The position numbers and the translations under genes are program-made. From NCBI GenBank assembly GCA_004794655.1, contig SMMW01000645.1, forward strand, positions 469,001-533,000: 64,000 nt of DNA. The letters run 5' to 3'. Every line of letters begins with the position of its first letter. Position 1 is the stretch's first letter. Positions 10,801 to 22,499 of the stretch are shown here, one piece after another. The notes below the pieces were generated by a model. That model made no database searches, was not told where the DNA came from, and saw nothing but the letters and a program-made list of their open reading frames with translations. This DNA is from Marisa cornuarietis (taxonomy: Eukaryota; Mollusca; Gastropoda; Architaenioglossa; Ampullariidae).

Positions 10801-12600
10801 TGATCATTTGTTGGCGGTATAAATATGTAGCCTTCATCCACTCACCTTACAGGGCTGTCAACTCCATCAGTACTAAACCACAACAGGTTTCGTTACAATT
10901 CCCACATCCGAATCTTTCTGTAAAAGGTTTGAGAGGCGAACATGACAGAGATGTGGTGCATGCTGTCTCTTCTCGTGTTATCGTCTGCTCAAGAAGGGTG
11001 TTGTGTACAGTCGCCGTGGTCCCCGTAACCTTTTTATGTCGCCTGGCAGACGACTTGTAACGGCGACTGTCGGCTGCCCTCTGTACATTGTCCCTAACCC
11101 CAGATCAGGCTACGCGCCAGCTCGTCTCGGCGGCCAAACTTCATCGTCGGATTAAAGTTCAGACTTTGTTTGGTCGCAGACGTGAATAAAAACATGGCAC
11201 AGTACTGCGGACTGTACTAGTAACTGATTTCAGTTGCTCAGATTACAGATTACATTTAGCGTGGACTTACTATCTGTGGGTATGAAGGCAACAAAAATAT
11301 GAAATGCCGATGACGGACGCACATGGGTCTTTATAAAGTTATTGAAGGAAAGCGAAAAATAACAAATGATTTCTGGGCAAACAGTTTGGACCGATCGAAT
11401 TAATGCATTTATAATTTCTTAAACTGACAACGGATTTCAATGGTCACAGACAGCTTTTCACATATAAACATGGCAAACAAACTGCATGGCTTCTGTGGAT
11501 GTGGTCTCCATACCACCCGACCTGTAAATCTCTGACTGAAGTACACCAAAAGGAATTAGTGTCATAGAGCGCTGCGGGCGAGAGTGTATGTAAGAGAGAG
11601 AGAGAGAGCTCTTCCCAAGCAGATTAATTATTTTTTAGAGTCAAAATCAAACAGCCCATCAGGCTTCGACCGTGCTCTTCAATATCTGAGGAACCTGACG
11701 AAGACTTCCCCTCTGTACAAAAAAGGTCAAAGGTGGCATACCCTTATTTCGAGTTACAACGTTCTTAACCAGGCAAAGTGCCGAAGTGTCAAACCCACAG
11801 ATCCGAAGTGCCTCAAACTTCAGCAGTATTGACAAATACACTGACAAACAAGCCTGGACTTAGCTCAGCATCTCGATTGAAGTTTCATTGTCCCAAAAGT
11901 TTTGTCCTCAAACCACTGGTCTCCGGTGACTTTCACCCTCAACCGTGTCAAGTCTGTCAAACGATGGACGATATTTGTCCAGTTAAAAAAAACACCCTTA
12001 ATCGATTAAAAACAACCAACATTTAATGTTAAGTGCCGTGATTATAAGAAACAATAATTTGAATAGTAAATGCCCTGAACAGTTTTCGGACAGTTCGCCA
12101 CAGTGGTATAGTGCACTCTGGGTGGAAAGAAAGATCGTATTGCTTGTAGTCAGCTGAGTATGTTTAAATGTTCTACCTACTGACTAACAGATCTTATCTC
12201 ACCAGCTAAAACAGTGCAAACAAAAAAAAAGACTCAAAAGTAGGGCGGGTGTCTTTGTTCTGTCGCCCAGCAAACAAGTTGGGTGCAAGTTCAGGTAGCT
12301 TGAAACGGCCACGATCACGGGTACTGGGGCGAGGGGGGAAGGGGTGGAGAGAAAGTCATGGTGGGGGTGATGAAGGACTAGTACTATAAAAATAAGTTTT
12401 TAATCTGTTGTGGTGATCGCGAAGAAACGTGCGACGAGTCTCCTTGAAAAAAGTGGGTCAGGGCGATATATGATCGAGGTTAGCTTGGTGGTGGACAAGT
12501 GTAATAGGTTGCTCTAATCTTTGGGACAGGACAAATGGAAGAAAGGATGACAGGAAAGAATGAATACATGTAACATCGCGTGTTTAGACAAGAAAGAGAG
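7840..12600. other. HNF4 intron stretch without recognised genes
   Basis: AT-rich intronic DNA between the 7.4 kb candidate exon and the 45-nt exon. Apart from the DR1-like element, a GA tract near 11595 and CT/CA runs near 10190-10245, I see nothing I can name. Two very short methionine-plus-donor matches here were rejected. Confidence 0.5.
11724..11736 (+). promoter_or_regulatory. DR1-like element (possible HNF4/RXR site)
   Basis: AGGTCA, one spacer A, then AGGTGG form a direct repeat with one-base spacing, one base off the ideal DR1 second half. DR1 is the element bound by HNF4 homodimers. It sits in the HNF4 intron about 1 kb 3' of the 45-nt exon in the sense of transcription. It could be an autoregulatory site, or a chance match. 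Confidence 0.3.
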
Positions 12601-12609
12601 AGAGAGAAA

Positions 12610-12691
12610 GTGTGTGTGGTGTGTGTGTGTGTGTGTGTGTTCGCACAGGTAGGAAGGGAAGAAAGTAGAGAGAGAGAGAGAGAGAGAGAGC
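12610..12691. repeat. GT microsatellite followed by GA microsatellite
   Basis: A (GT)n run with one interruption (12610-12640), then a (GA)n run (12667-12691), directly 3' of the 45-nt exon donor on the minus strand. Confidence 0.85.
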
Positions 12692-12753
12692 GGATAAAGA
12701 GAGGACAGAGAACGACCAAGGGTTAAGCAATGTAGAGATTACAACAAACCTAC

Positions 12754-12798
12754 CTGTATTTACTAATGCCTCATTTTCACCGCCAGCGCAGTCTGAAT
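12754..12798 (-). CDS. HNF4: HNF4 45-nt exon before the DNA-binding exon
   Basis: This micro-exon has a TTACTTGCAG acceptor (12799-12808) and an ACAG/GTAGGT donor. It is phase 1 at both ends and encodes SDCAGGENEALVNT plus the junction residues; joined to the DNA-binding exon it reads on into ESPDVGIQ. With a G-ending first exon the first junction residue becomes Asp. The acidic, Asn/Glu-rich composition suits an A/B-domain segment. Both splice sites are strong and the frame is open through the join, so I consider it real. It could be skipped without a frame change. Confidence 0.7.
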
Positions 12799-12879
12799 CT
12801 GCAAGTAAAATGAGAACAAAAGTGTTAACGACTTAATTCATTAGACACAACTACAGCAGGCTGCAATTAGCTTCGTGTG

Positions 12880-14992
12880 TCCACAGTTTCAATAACATGT
12901 GCCTGGCAAAAATCTGCCCATATCACTTAGTCGTGTGCACTTTATGTTGTAAGAGATAAGGCTGATAAACCCAAACATACAAGTCATTAAAACGTCTTCT
13001 TCTGTATAAAAGCTCTCAGAACTGATAGACTGATAGTAAGATAAAAGCAGGTTTGTGTTGGTGTGGACAAAACAGACACTGGTATTGACCAAGTCGTCGT
13101 TAAGTTTCTTTACTTATTTCCTAATCTACTTTGAAAGCAAACAGTTATACACACATGACAACGGTCACTCACATAACTCAAGATTTTAGACAAAAAATTA
13201 AAAAAAAATAATTTCAGAAAAAGAAAGAAAGAGTAATGAATGAAAGAATTCAAAAGTAACTTAACAAATCGGGAACAAAATTTTGAAAAACGAAGGAATA
13301 AAAAGAATAAAAATTTTAAAAGTAAAATAACAGAAACATGGGCAAGCAGAGAAATTTATTTCTGCCTTCTACACCATTTATCTATAATATCTCCCACTTC
13401 TATCCGAATGAACCCACTAGTTGACCTGTGCGGCAACCAAACACCAACGAACATAACAAATATTTCCGTTGCCACATGCACTTTCGATCAGCGGAAATCT
13501 CGGTCACTTGCCCTTTAAACTTAGATAAGGTTATGTGTATTTTACTTTTTTTTTTTTCGTACCTGCCACAGGGACGAGTTTTGCGAATCCAACAGTTTGT
13601 ACCTCTAAATGTGCGGCGGTCTAGCTCCGTTCAGCAATGTAACAAGCTAGGAGTCATGCAGATCATCAACACATCAGTACCACTGTACTAATCCTGTTAA
13701 TTAAAACCTGACGAAAAGTTGCGAATGTATCAGAAAAATATAGCATTTTTTTTTTTTGGGGGGGGATCATCCCGAGGTACACCCGACAATTCTATTCTTG
13801 ACAGGACTGCTACCAACACCAGACTGTGAGACAAGGTGTGACATGCCCAGACCTGGTGGTTCACTCATATCTTCTCTCATGTCGTCCATGTGGTGGATAA
13901 TAGTAACAACAATAATGAGCACTTATGCCACATTTCCCTGATGAGCAGCGAGATTAATCTGCTGTTAACAAAGTACATCATAAAGTTACAGGTTCACATG
14001 CTTCGGGGCCCAGCTGTCTCACACCCCATCACTCTGCCACTCGGTCTAATCACGGACGTGTATAGGGTGGACTGCTGTCTGTCTGCCGAGACCAACGCTG
14101 AGCATCTTGCGAAGCTCTCCGCTGTTAGTCTCGGCGAACCTTAACAATGAATGTGAATAAACCGGAAGCTATGTCGTAACCAACCTCGTTCTATGACTTC
14201 ACTGAAAAAAAATCGTCTGCAAGCAGTCCAGTAATACAAGTCCGTGGTCTAATAAAAGTTTACACGAAAAGGTTCTGTGTTGGTGAATAAAACTCGGGTT
14301 TAACTGGTGGTTGACAAACGACGACGAGACAGTTTTTGTCAAGTTGGTGTCAACTAGGAATCCAGTCCGATCCAAATGTTTGCTTCAAAAAAAAAGAAAA
14401 AAGAAAAAAAAGGAGCAGCTCTAGTCTTAGTCAAGGTATGATATGGCACCTCGATACTCCCCCCAGCCCCACCTCTAAAAAAAATAGTGGGTTTTATTTT
14501 CCCGTATCTCTTCTGAGGCTTAACAAGTGCATACTTTGTTAAAGAGCAGGAGCCAAATCAAGGAAAAAGAATGTCAACGAAAATGTATGGATTCTGGTAT
14601 CTACGAACTGTTTCCCCACAAAGGACACGGGGTATGTATGGTGTAATCATTGCACCGACCTACTTTACCACAGTTCGCAACGACCTCAGCACAACACGTG
14701 GGTCAAATTTGGTGACCAGGTGTCAAAATGGGTCGGGACACTTGTCTTGCTAGTTCACATTCGAGAACTCAGTCCCTCGCGCTATCGCCCCCATGCAACT
14801 CACTTTCGCCAAAATCTCGGGCCGACTTAGAACTTTTCCTGTCAATCACCGCGAGATTTGAAATGAAAGAAAAAAGTCGGAAGAATAGTGACAGACATGA
14901 ATCAATAGATAAACATGTGTGTCAACAGACGGGAAGATATACAAAAAGGACTTAAGACAGACTTAAACGAAGACAGTGAAATGGAGGGTGCA

Positions 14993-15023
<31 letters not shown>

Positions 15024-16400
15024 GACCTAAGAATGACCCGCTTCAGAGTGGTTACATCTCTTGGATATCAGCTGCGTAAATGAGTCAAACCCAGTGATGA
15101 GACATGAAAAAATCAGGAAAAAAATGAGAGTTCGTCACGGAGTACCAGTCATGACTACTCATACAAGTACAAATGTCACGCTACTGACTATTCACCACAA
15201 AGAAGATAATAACCAGAGAAGTTTTTAACCATCGTTAAATCGTAATCATCGTCTCCTGAATTATTTCGATAACACTCGTAAAATGTACCCTGGCCGGTAT
15301 GGTGTGATTATTTCCGATGGCATGTGGCATCTGTTTACAAGGCTCTCTGTAGCCTTAGTCACTGACTAAAATTTTCTCCCCCCCCCCTCTCCTCACAAGC
15401 TGAAATAAAACAATGTTTCTAATCAGCCTCTCTTCAAAATAAAGCAGAGGAGAAATTAATCAAGTGTCAGGCACAGCTAGTCGCTCTTACCCCGGGGTGG
15501 GGGGATATTAGCAGCATAAGAGAGTTTTCAGAATTGATAGCAGGGTGACGACTGTTTCACGGGTACCCCACCTGCTCAACCACAAGTGCCAGCCAGTTGG
15601 GACCAAAGCAAGACTCGCTCATAGCCAGTGTCTGGGAGGAGCCGCAGGTTGGCTGTGAGGTGTTTAGTTCGCGTGCACCAAGAAAGGAGGTGTGCGCTCG
15701 GTGGTACCATAGGACCCAAAGGGGTGTGTCACGATCAGGACAGGGCCACCCGAATCACTCAACGTGCACCCAGGGTATTATGAAATGTGGACTTCTGACT
15801 GGCTCAGGAATGTTTAGTCAGAAAATAATTGTCAGCTACTGGATTTGGTTAGTTGTGGCTCTAGCCATCTGTCACTATAATTCACTCATTACGATAGCCG
15901 AATATAGAAAAATACTTGTATAAAGGTCAAGTGGTAACACACTGGACCCGAGGTCCTGTTTGCGAATACAGTCGACATGTGCCTTTTGGTCACTGCCATT
16001 TAACTTGCTTTTCCTTTGAAGGTCCTGTGCGGTGAAAGTAAATGATGTGCAAAGTACCCACGACATGGATGGCGGTAAAAGGTTGCTATGTGTACAAGTT
16101 TAAGGGGCAACGTTTGGGTGCCAAGTGATATCTTTTACTTTCGTTTTCTGCGAGAAGAAAGCAGTGATACTCAGCAAAGGCCATACACCTATCTAAGTTA
16201 TCCACCCGGACTCCGCCCCACCCCCGTGAACCCGACTTGGTCCGTGAGTTCACACCGAGTACTATCCGTATTAACCGTAGCACTATCAATAATAATAATA
16301 ATAATAATCGTACATTGGTGTGTGTCTGTGTGTGTGTGTGTGTGTGGTTCGGGATGGGAGTAGCGATAATGCAAGTAAAGGACTTGAGGGGGGAAAAAGT
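12880..16400. other. HNF4 intron stretch, no gene seen
   Basis: The DNA between the 45-nt exon and the 17.2 kb exon. It contains T and A homopolymer runs, an (AAAG)n tract at 14995-15021, a short AAT tract and GT tract at 16286-16347, and a diverged SINE B scrap at 15310-15365. No convincing coding frame. Confidence 0.5.
15310..15365 (+). mobile_element. very diverged SINE family B scrap
   Basis: GTGGCATCTGTTTACAAGGCT followed by GTAGCCTTAGT matches, in reverse orientation to the other copies, the GCCACA, GTAAACAGATG and ACTAAGGCTA blocks of SINE B, with the middle missing. Confidence 0.4.
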
Positions 16401-16472
16401 GAAAAACAGAAGCGGAGGAAGTGAACGGCAAACAGCGAGCGAGTTCAAGGCGCACTCTAGAGCGCCACCTAC

Positions 16473-17217
16473 CGGTGCTGTTGCCCTCCTCATCTCTGAC
16501 GTCACAGCCGGCTGACAGCACGCTGCCAATGAGCTCCATATCCGTCGCCGCCATGTCGAAGGCGAAATCCCCCACGGAACTGACGCACACCTCCCCCCTC
16601 CGACGTCGCCTGCGGCTACTGCTGCTACCGCCGCCGAGTCTCCTCCCTCGACCAACCCCCTCCTCTTCTTTGTCCGCATCCACACCATCGTCTGCTGCAG
16701 CGGCCGCAGCGATGACGGCTGCCTCTTCCTCGCGACTGCGCTCCTCCGCGTCCTCATCGGAGCACACGCTCATGAGGATCGGATCGCAGGCCCGCTCCAA
16801 CGGAGGCACCTCTAGCAGCCAGGGCGCCTCGCTGTCCGAGTTCCAGTCGAAGCATTTGTCCCCTTCCAGCGCGCAGGTGTCGTCGACGAACCGCTCCGTC
16901 TCTGCTGGTGCTGCCGGTTTCCCGGGGCTCGCACCGGAAGTGAACAGGGCCCCGCTCTTGGAACGACCGCTCTTGGAGGTCCCGACCTCCGTGAGGAAGT
17001 TTCTGCTGATGCTAGAGCCGGAGCGAAGCAGTTCTGTGATTGATGTCTGCGTGGATGCGGCGTTCTGTCGCGCGCTGACCGCGACGGCCGGCCGGCCGGA
17101 CGCGGCGACCTGCATGACGTCATCGAACGGTTCCTGCTTGGCAGTCAGCAGGTGCACGAGCTTGCCGTTGCGCATGGTCTGGTCGATCTTGACGCGGATC
17201 TTCACGGCGCCACTCAT
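16473..17217 (-). CDS. HNF4: alternative first exon of HNF4 at 17.2 kb with a 248-residue N-terminus
   Basis: A long open frame starts at ATG 17215-17217 (MSGAVKIRVKIDQTMRNGKL) and ends in phase 1 at a GTAGGT donor (16467-16472) after EEGNST. Spliced to the 45-nt exon it gives Asp-Ser-Asp-Cys and continues in frame into the DNA-binding domain. Features in order are a basic, hydrophobic start (residues 1-30), a Ser/Thr-rich middle, an acidic stretch with DWNSDSEAPW near residue 125, a polyalanine run near 170, an acidic patch with EEEG, a Ser-then-Arg run (SSSSRRRRRR) and a C-terminal DMELIGSVLSAGC. The region is rich in CG dinucleotides, unlike its flanks. Well-known HNF4 N-termini are much shorter. 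The long opposite-strand frames here are shadows. Confidence 0.6.
16497..16504 (+). promoter_or_regulatory. palindromic CRE motif TGACGTCA
   Basis: A perfect CRE octamer lies inside the coding part of the 17.2 kb exon, about 25 bp from its donor. It may be only coding sequence; two more perfect CREs lie at 17971 and 26793 near other candidate first exons. Confidence 0.2.
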
Positions 17218-17912
17218 GGTCTCCCCCCCCCTTCTACTTCGCTCTCCTCACAAGCGCGTGTGTGACGCACGTGCGTGTCAGCTTCCCAGACGGACACGCC
17301 TCCAAACGTCCCGTCTCTAAGCTCACGCTTTCAACCTGGCTGTCCACGGTGTTGTGAGGCCCATCGAACACACGCCCGATCAATCAACAAGTCGTCCAGA
17401 TGCTAAGTCACCTGCCAGCAGCGACATACATCGATTGCCCCTGACCGAGATTCGGAGCGAGGCAAAGTGGGGAAGATAACCGCTGGTCCAAGGGGAGCTC
17501 ACTGACGCCCACTCCACACCTACAAGCGGATCTGCTCTTCTTTCCTCCAGGCAAGTCATCAACGACAGCCCGCACGACTGACCACGTGACCAGGCGAGTA
17601 ACTGGAGGCGACGGCAGAAAATCCAGGCATCAAACGTTCACGAAGAAATGTTACAAGCGGCGAAGGGCTCGCTGACAAGAAGACCAGGAGAAAACAGTGC
17701 AGCTGTCGTTCAGTGTCACCGACGACGAACTAACTGCAGCGACAGTAACAGCCGACGCAGCGCAGCGCAGCAATACCTCAAGGTCCCGCGATCGCGCGCG
17801 GTGACCCAATATGATAAGAAATGGGAACGTTCGCAACGAACACCAGAACCCATTAGGTGCACGCGAACCCGATGCTCTGTGCACGAAGCGTCGTCCCCCT
17901 CCCAAAAATAGG

Positions 17913-17922
17913 CTATTTTTAG
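17913..17922 (+). promoter_or_regulatory. MEF2-type motif CTATTTTTAG
   Basis: A perfect match to the MEF2 consensus lies about 700 bp upstream of the 17.2 kb start on the minus strand, in a CG-rich stretch, with a CRE 50 bp further upstream. Its regulatory role is inferred from position only. Confidence 0.3.
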
Positions 17923-17970
17923 CTCATACGCGTTTGCTTCGAGGGGTTAATTTTCGTGCACCCGAGGGTG

Positions 17971-17978
17971 TGACGTCA
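17971..17978 (+). promoter_or_regulatory. palindromic CRE motif TGACGTCA
   Basis: A perfect CRE lies about 750 bp upstream of the start at 17217, close to the MEF2-type motif at 17913. Confidence 0.3.
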
Positions 17979-18769
17979 GCAGCGAGCGTGTCACAGCGAC
18001 TCAACACCTGTTTAGACCGTATATTACGGATGAGGACTGAGTCTGGGTATGGGTATGCAGGTAGAACGATAGATGTTTATATTAGTGGAGGAAGGTGTGT
18101 ACACGTGAACGTGTGTGTCTGTGTATCTCCGCGCGTATGAGTGTCCAAAAGTATTTTGTTAGCTTGCCAGTCCGTAACCAAGTGCTGCATGCTGTTCCAG
18201 CCAGGTCAGGTATGAATCCCCTCAAGGTGGCGCCTAGTCAATAAGACTTTGAAACATTAAATGTCCCCCGAACAAGTGAACAACACTTTAAGTCAAAGCA
18301 CGAGCTAGGCAGAAGAGAAGAATCAGCTGGCGCTTAACATAAAGCAAGTAAACTAGGGCAAAAAAAAAAAAAAAAAGAGGGCAAAAGGGAATAACCGTGC
18401 CTAAGACGAATTGTGAACCTAAAACAACCAGTTATCAGCTTTCTAGCGACAAGCATCGGAGCAAGTTTCACTTTTGGCAGAGTTATGATTAGCGGGCGGT
18501 GGCCAGGGACCTATGGATCTTTAGTGAACTCAGCGTTTTCCTGCAAGGATGGAGAGAATTTACTCCTCATAGTAATAATCGCATGCTCACACACGCGCGC
18601 ATATGCAAACACACACACACAAACAAATTTTTAAAAAATGCTCGGATGAAGCAAAGCATACTCATGCCCGTATAACACAGGCACCCACTGCTTACCTGAC
18701 CTATCCAGACCATCTTGCTGGCTAAGCTTAACAAATGTAAGATGTAAAAGAATATAATGAAGTTAGTTT

Positions 18770-19150
18770 GTATAGCGTTTTTCCCACCATTAAAGGGAGG
18801 CTCAAAGCTTTACTAAAAAGGAAAACACACAAATATAATAATAATGGATGCTGATCTCAAAAAAATAGTAAGTTTCAGTGTTCTTGTCACTATTTACACT
18901 CACTGCCTTCCCGCCAGCACCGGACTTTCCTTTGAAGTTGATCCAATGTCTTGAATTTTAAGTGTAGGCCAGTATAAAGAAATATTAGTCGGATTAATGA
19001 AGTTGAGGGCAACACAGCTGAGAAGAGAGCACAGTCCTGGCACTAGAGAAGTGAAGGTGACAGCAGTCCAGTGACAAGCACGGATGCAGGATGACACGAA
19101 GACATCTGTCAGCAGACGACATCGCTGTAGCGCATAGATCCAGAATCTAA
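18770..19150 (+). repeat. unclassified dispersed repeat X, copy 1
   Basis: It begins with GTATAGCGTTTTTCCCACCA and CTCAAAGCTTTA, and continues with GATCTCAAAAAAATAGTAAG. The same block order occurs at 22325, 40300 and 47735. The TATAGCGC then CTCAAGGC pattern next to AAT-rich sequence is typical of 3' tails of non-LTR elements in marine invertebrates, but I cannot name the family. Confidence 0.5.
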
Positions 19151-19927
19151 TCCACACAACATGTAGCAACATATGCGGTTCATAGAAAGAAAGAGGACAA
19201 ATAAAAATCATTACCATTTATGAGAGATGATACCACACTGTACATGCAGGAGGAAATAACACGAACAGCTGTTTTTCAATTACTGTAAGGAAAAAACCAC
19301 CAGAATATGTTTTAATCCACGTTGACCGACTGTTTGTCAAAGGTGTTTGACTAAAGCAGAATGGTGACCGGTTAGTGCTAAGCACTCCATTAAAAAACCT
19401 TTTTTTAAACTATATAAATAAATGCCTATAAACAAGGACATGTAGACTGCAGTCATGGGGTTAGGGATCAACAATGCAGGAGAGAAGAAAGTTCAGAGTG
19501 TGTAAAATGTATTTTAACCACCACGCTTGCCACAACGGTTTAAAAAAAATACACTTGGTATACAGTTCTTTTCCAGAGACAGAGTTTTATTGTCAGTACT
19601 GTTTTAACATGTCCAAAACACTCTTTCAAAACGATGATGTTGATGTTGCTGTGATATCTTTGTATCAAAATGATGTGATGGTCATAGAAGTTGAACCGAA
19701 CAACATTACTGATGGGTTCGGGCTTGAAGACAGATAAGGGGAACTACTCTGGCAAATCAATTGAAGAAGAGTTGCTGATCGTTGAGCAAACATGCTGAAC
19801 ACATATCGTGTGTTATCAACTCTCAGCCAGCGGTGCTGATACCGCTCAACGGACGGTGCACCCGATAAGAGAGACAATGTCAAGCTGAGGTCACAAACAC
19901 CAGGGTAACAGCAGCGCAGCCACGACA

Positions 19928-20002
19928 GTCCCTCACCCTCACACACCCACCCTCACACGTCCACCCTCACACGCCCACCCTCACACGCCCACCCTCACGC
20001 AG
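19928..20002. repeat. minisatellite, 14-bp unit CCCACCCTCACACG
   Basis: About five imperfect copies of a 14-bp unit lie beside the weak 20.1 kb exon candidate. The tandem order is clear to the eye. Confidence 0.8.
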
Positions 20003-20016
20003 GAGGTGTGTCTCAC

Positions 20017-20152
20017 CTGTAAGTGCGAGAACACGCTTTACCTGAGTCTTAATCATGCAAGCTAATGGAAAAGCCACGACTGGACTGCTGGCTTGCGTCT
20101 CACCCATCCCTTCTCCTAGTCCCATCAACGGACTATTCCACAGAACAGTCAC
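20017..20152 (-). CDS. weak candidate first exon of HNF4 at 20.1 kb
   Basis: An open frame from ATG 20150-20152 (45 residues, MTVLWNSPLMGLGEG to KTQVKRVLALT) ends in phase 1 at ACAG followed by GTGAGA. An internal methionine (MIKTQ) could also start it. A competing donor CAG/GTAAAG lies inside, 24 nt earlier. A short GC-rich minisatellite lies just beyond the donor. The phase fits, but composition and context are unremarkable, so this could be chance. Confidence 0.25.
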
Positions 20153-21613
20153 TCATACAGCGAGAGCGAAAAAAATAAATCAAGAACATGCACAGATATC
20201 ACCAAAGAAAAGGGAGGTAGTCAAGTAATGGCATTATCACAAAATGTGTGGGTCAGAAAAGAAGATGAGGCAGTAACATGTCACCTCAGCCACTTTGAGC
20301 CTCTTTACCACACAGACTCATTACAACGGTTATAGGGCCCAGATAAACGCTACTACAATACTACAAAATCACTATATTTACACGATACTGAAATTAGAAA
20401 TTAGTGGATATACTATCCATAGGGTTGTGCTATAGCCATTCGTGCATGGTAAGCTGTTTGTCACGGACGAGACAGGGCGCGTACGATCGCCGCTATCTAC
20501 TCATTGATAACTTGATAACTAACCCGCTCCTTACCTTAAAACAATCTGAATCACAAAAAACCCCTTGCATCCTCATAAACGTACTCAGAAGTAACCCCCG
20601 CAGGCAAATGCACAAAAATAACATAAAAGCACGCTTTCAACGCGCGTGAATAATAATAATTATTATTATATTTATATAGTCAGTCAGTCGTCCCTTGCCT
20701 GGCACCTGGCGTTGGGGGGGATTTATATTTATACATATTTATATAGCTCCTTTCTCCAATATCAGCGCGAAAATACCTTTAGGGGCAGGCGTCAAATGAT
20801 AAATAGATAGATAGACAGAAGCAGCTTGAAATTTAGTCTCTTTCAAGTCCCAGTCCAATCCTCAAACAGTGAGAATGGATGTCAACATGCATAATTCTTA
20901 AAGTAGGTTATCAGCCGTGACCAAACGATTCCCTCAAACAAGATTAGACATGTTTGCTTAGATGATACCCCAACATTTCACGTCGTGTACAAACAGAAAT
21001 AAATTTTCAAGAACTAATGTCTTGATAAATCTGCCGTATTTGTTGTCTACCTTCTGTTTCTCTGAGATTGAAGACAAGATTTATGTGACCAGGGATCAAC
21101 TACTATGACAGCACAGCCTGCTTGTCCAGCGACTTCACCCAAAACATGGATCCTCAAGCCAGCAAGCAGTCAAGTGCCCAAACCTAACAAAACACACGCT
21201 GGCAAGTGTACACACATATATATATATAAGTGCTTTGAGCACAGCAGGTATTTAGGAAAGACGTGGTATTGTTAGATATCATACACTGCACAACCATGCG
21301 TGATATGCACGGGCTTCACTTATCTTGAACATTTTCATAAAGCTTTATCATCGTTTGCTTCCTTTTCCTATCCTCCCGCTTACCCTTGCTGAATTTGTAT
21401 CATTTGTATTGTATCATTTGTATTCGCTGTATTTGAAGACACAGTATGAGATGTACATTACACAAAAGGCCCCCTAAGCGGTGAAATATACTGTGATGTG
21501 AAATAGTCCTGCCCTTCTGCCTGCCCTGGAACCACGTGCATGAAAACATTTTAAATAAAGATAACGCAATGCTTTACAGAGAAACTGAAGAATGCGTTTG
21601 AAAACATTTTTAC

Positions 21614-22157
21614 CTCGCAACTGCTGCTGAGCCTGAAGGGCAGACAACCGCTGGAGAAACTGTTCTTGTGACCGCAGGGCGGCAGCGCCACGACAGTCAA
21701 GTTGCGGAGGACCCGTCGTGCGGGTAGGTCCTGGTCCTGCCGCGCGACTATCTACGGGTACCTGGAACCTCGGAGGAACAAACTCTGTCTTGTCCGAGGG
21801 AGCTGAACCATCAGCACCATCCAGGCGAAGAGTTTCGCTCACCTGGGTGCACCTGTTCTGCGTCAGAACCAGCCTACGACCCGCGGGACCAGGCGGGAGG
21901 TTTTGATGAGGTTCCGAGCTGTCTGTACTTTCTCTACATTTGACATCAGCAAGACGGATGCTACCCTCCTCTCTTCCCTTCGCTACCCGACGTCCCGTGA
22001 ATGGAATCATTTCCAATGAAGGTACACCCGTAGCTTGATTAGCGTCTGCCAAGGACTTGCAAGAACAACTAATTAATGTAGTATGCACGACGGACATCCT
22101 TCTTTGAGATGTCGAATAAATATCGTGCAATCTCTGGAAGCACAAAGCGAAGTGCAT
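21614..22157 (-). CDS. HNF4: candidate first exon of HNF4 at 22.1 kb (up to 181 residues)
   Basis: A 544-nt open frame reads from ATG 22155-22157 to a phase-1 GTAAAA donor (21608-21613) after a Gln-rich end (RSQEQFLQRLSALQAQQQLR). The last 30 residues look helical and amphipathic; the rest is Ser/Pro/Arg-rich and probably disordered. An alternative start is the later Met in MSVVHTTLIS. A pyrimidine-rich CTTTGTGCTTCCAG just inside the 5' part could instead be an acceptor, making this an internal exon. Length and the clean phase-1 donor argue for a real exon; no homology is recognised. Confidence 0.42.
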
Positions 22158-22324
22158 GTGGTAGAAAGGAAGACGGAAGCTCGCCTGTAACGGGTTATCT
22201 TCACTTCCGGAACAGAATCGGTACTCCTACATGGCTGTACCATGCACATTCAGCAGATTGGCAAGGATTGCATTACGAAAGTCTGGAACGCCATCTTGTG
22301 TGGACTGCTGCTTTCGATTAGTAG

Positions 22325-22490
22325 TAATAATAACAAGAATAAAGTTGATTTAAATAGCGCTTTACCCCACCCTCAAAGACTGTCTCAAAGCCCTGTAGAA
22401 AAATAAAACACATACAGTTGGTCTCAAAAGTAAAGAGTTCATTGAAGATCGGAATTTCAGTTGTCTTTCCCCGCGCTCTTATATTGGTTT
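22325..22490 (+). repeat. unclassified dispersed repeat X, copy 2
   Basis: TAATAATAACAAGAATAAAG leads into AATAGCGCTTTACCCCACCC, TCAAAGACTGTCTCAAAGCC and GGTCTCAAAAGTAAAGAGTT, matching the copies at 40300 and 18770 block by block. It lies just upstream of the 22.1 kb candidate first exon. Confidence 0.55.
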
Positions 22491-22499
22491 CATCATGGC

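Noticed and set aside
16086..16757. 223-residue minus-strand frame offset from the HNF4 first exon
   Set aside because: It runs through the GT and AAT microsatellites past the donor, in a different frame. No motif was seen.
16421..17320. 299-residue plus-strand open frame over the 17.2 kb exon
   Set aside because: Shadow of the CG-rich minus-strand exon. It has Ser/Pro-rich low-complexity content and no splice sites suited to it, and the minus-strand frame ends precisely at a phase-1 donor.
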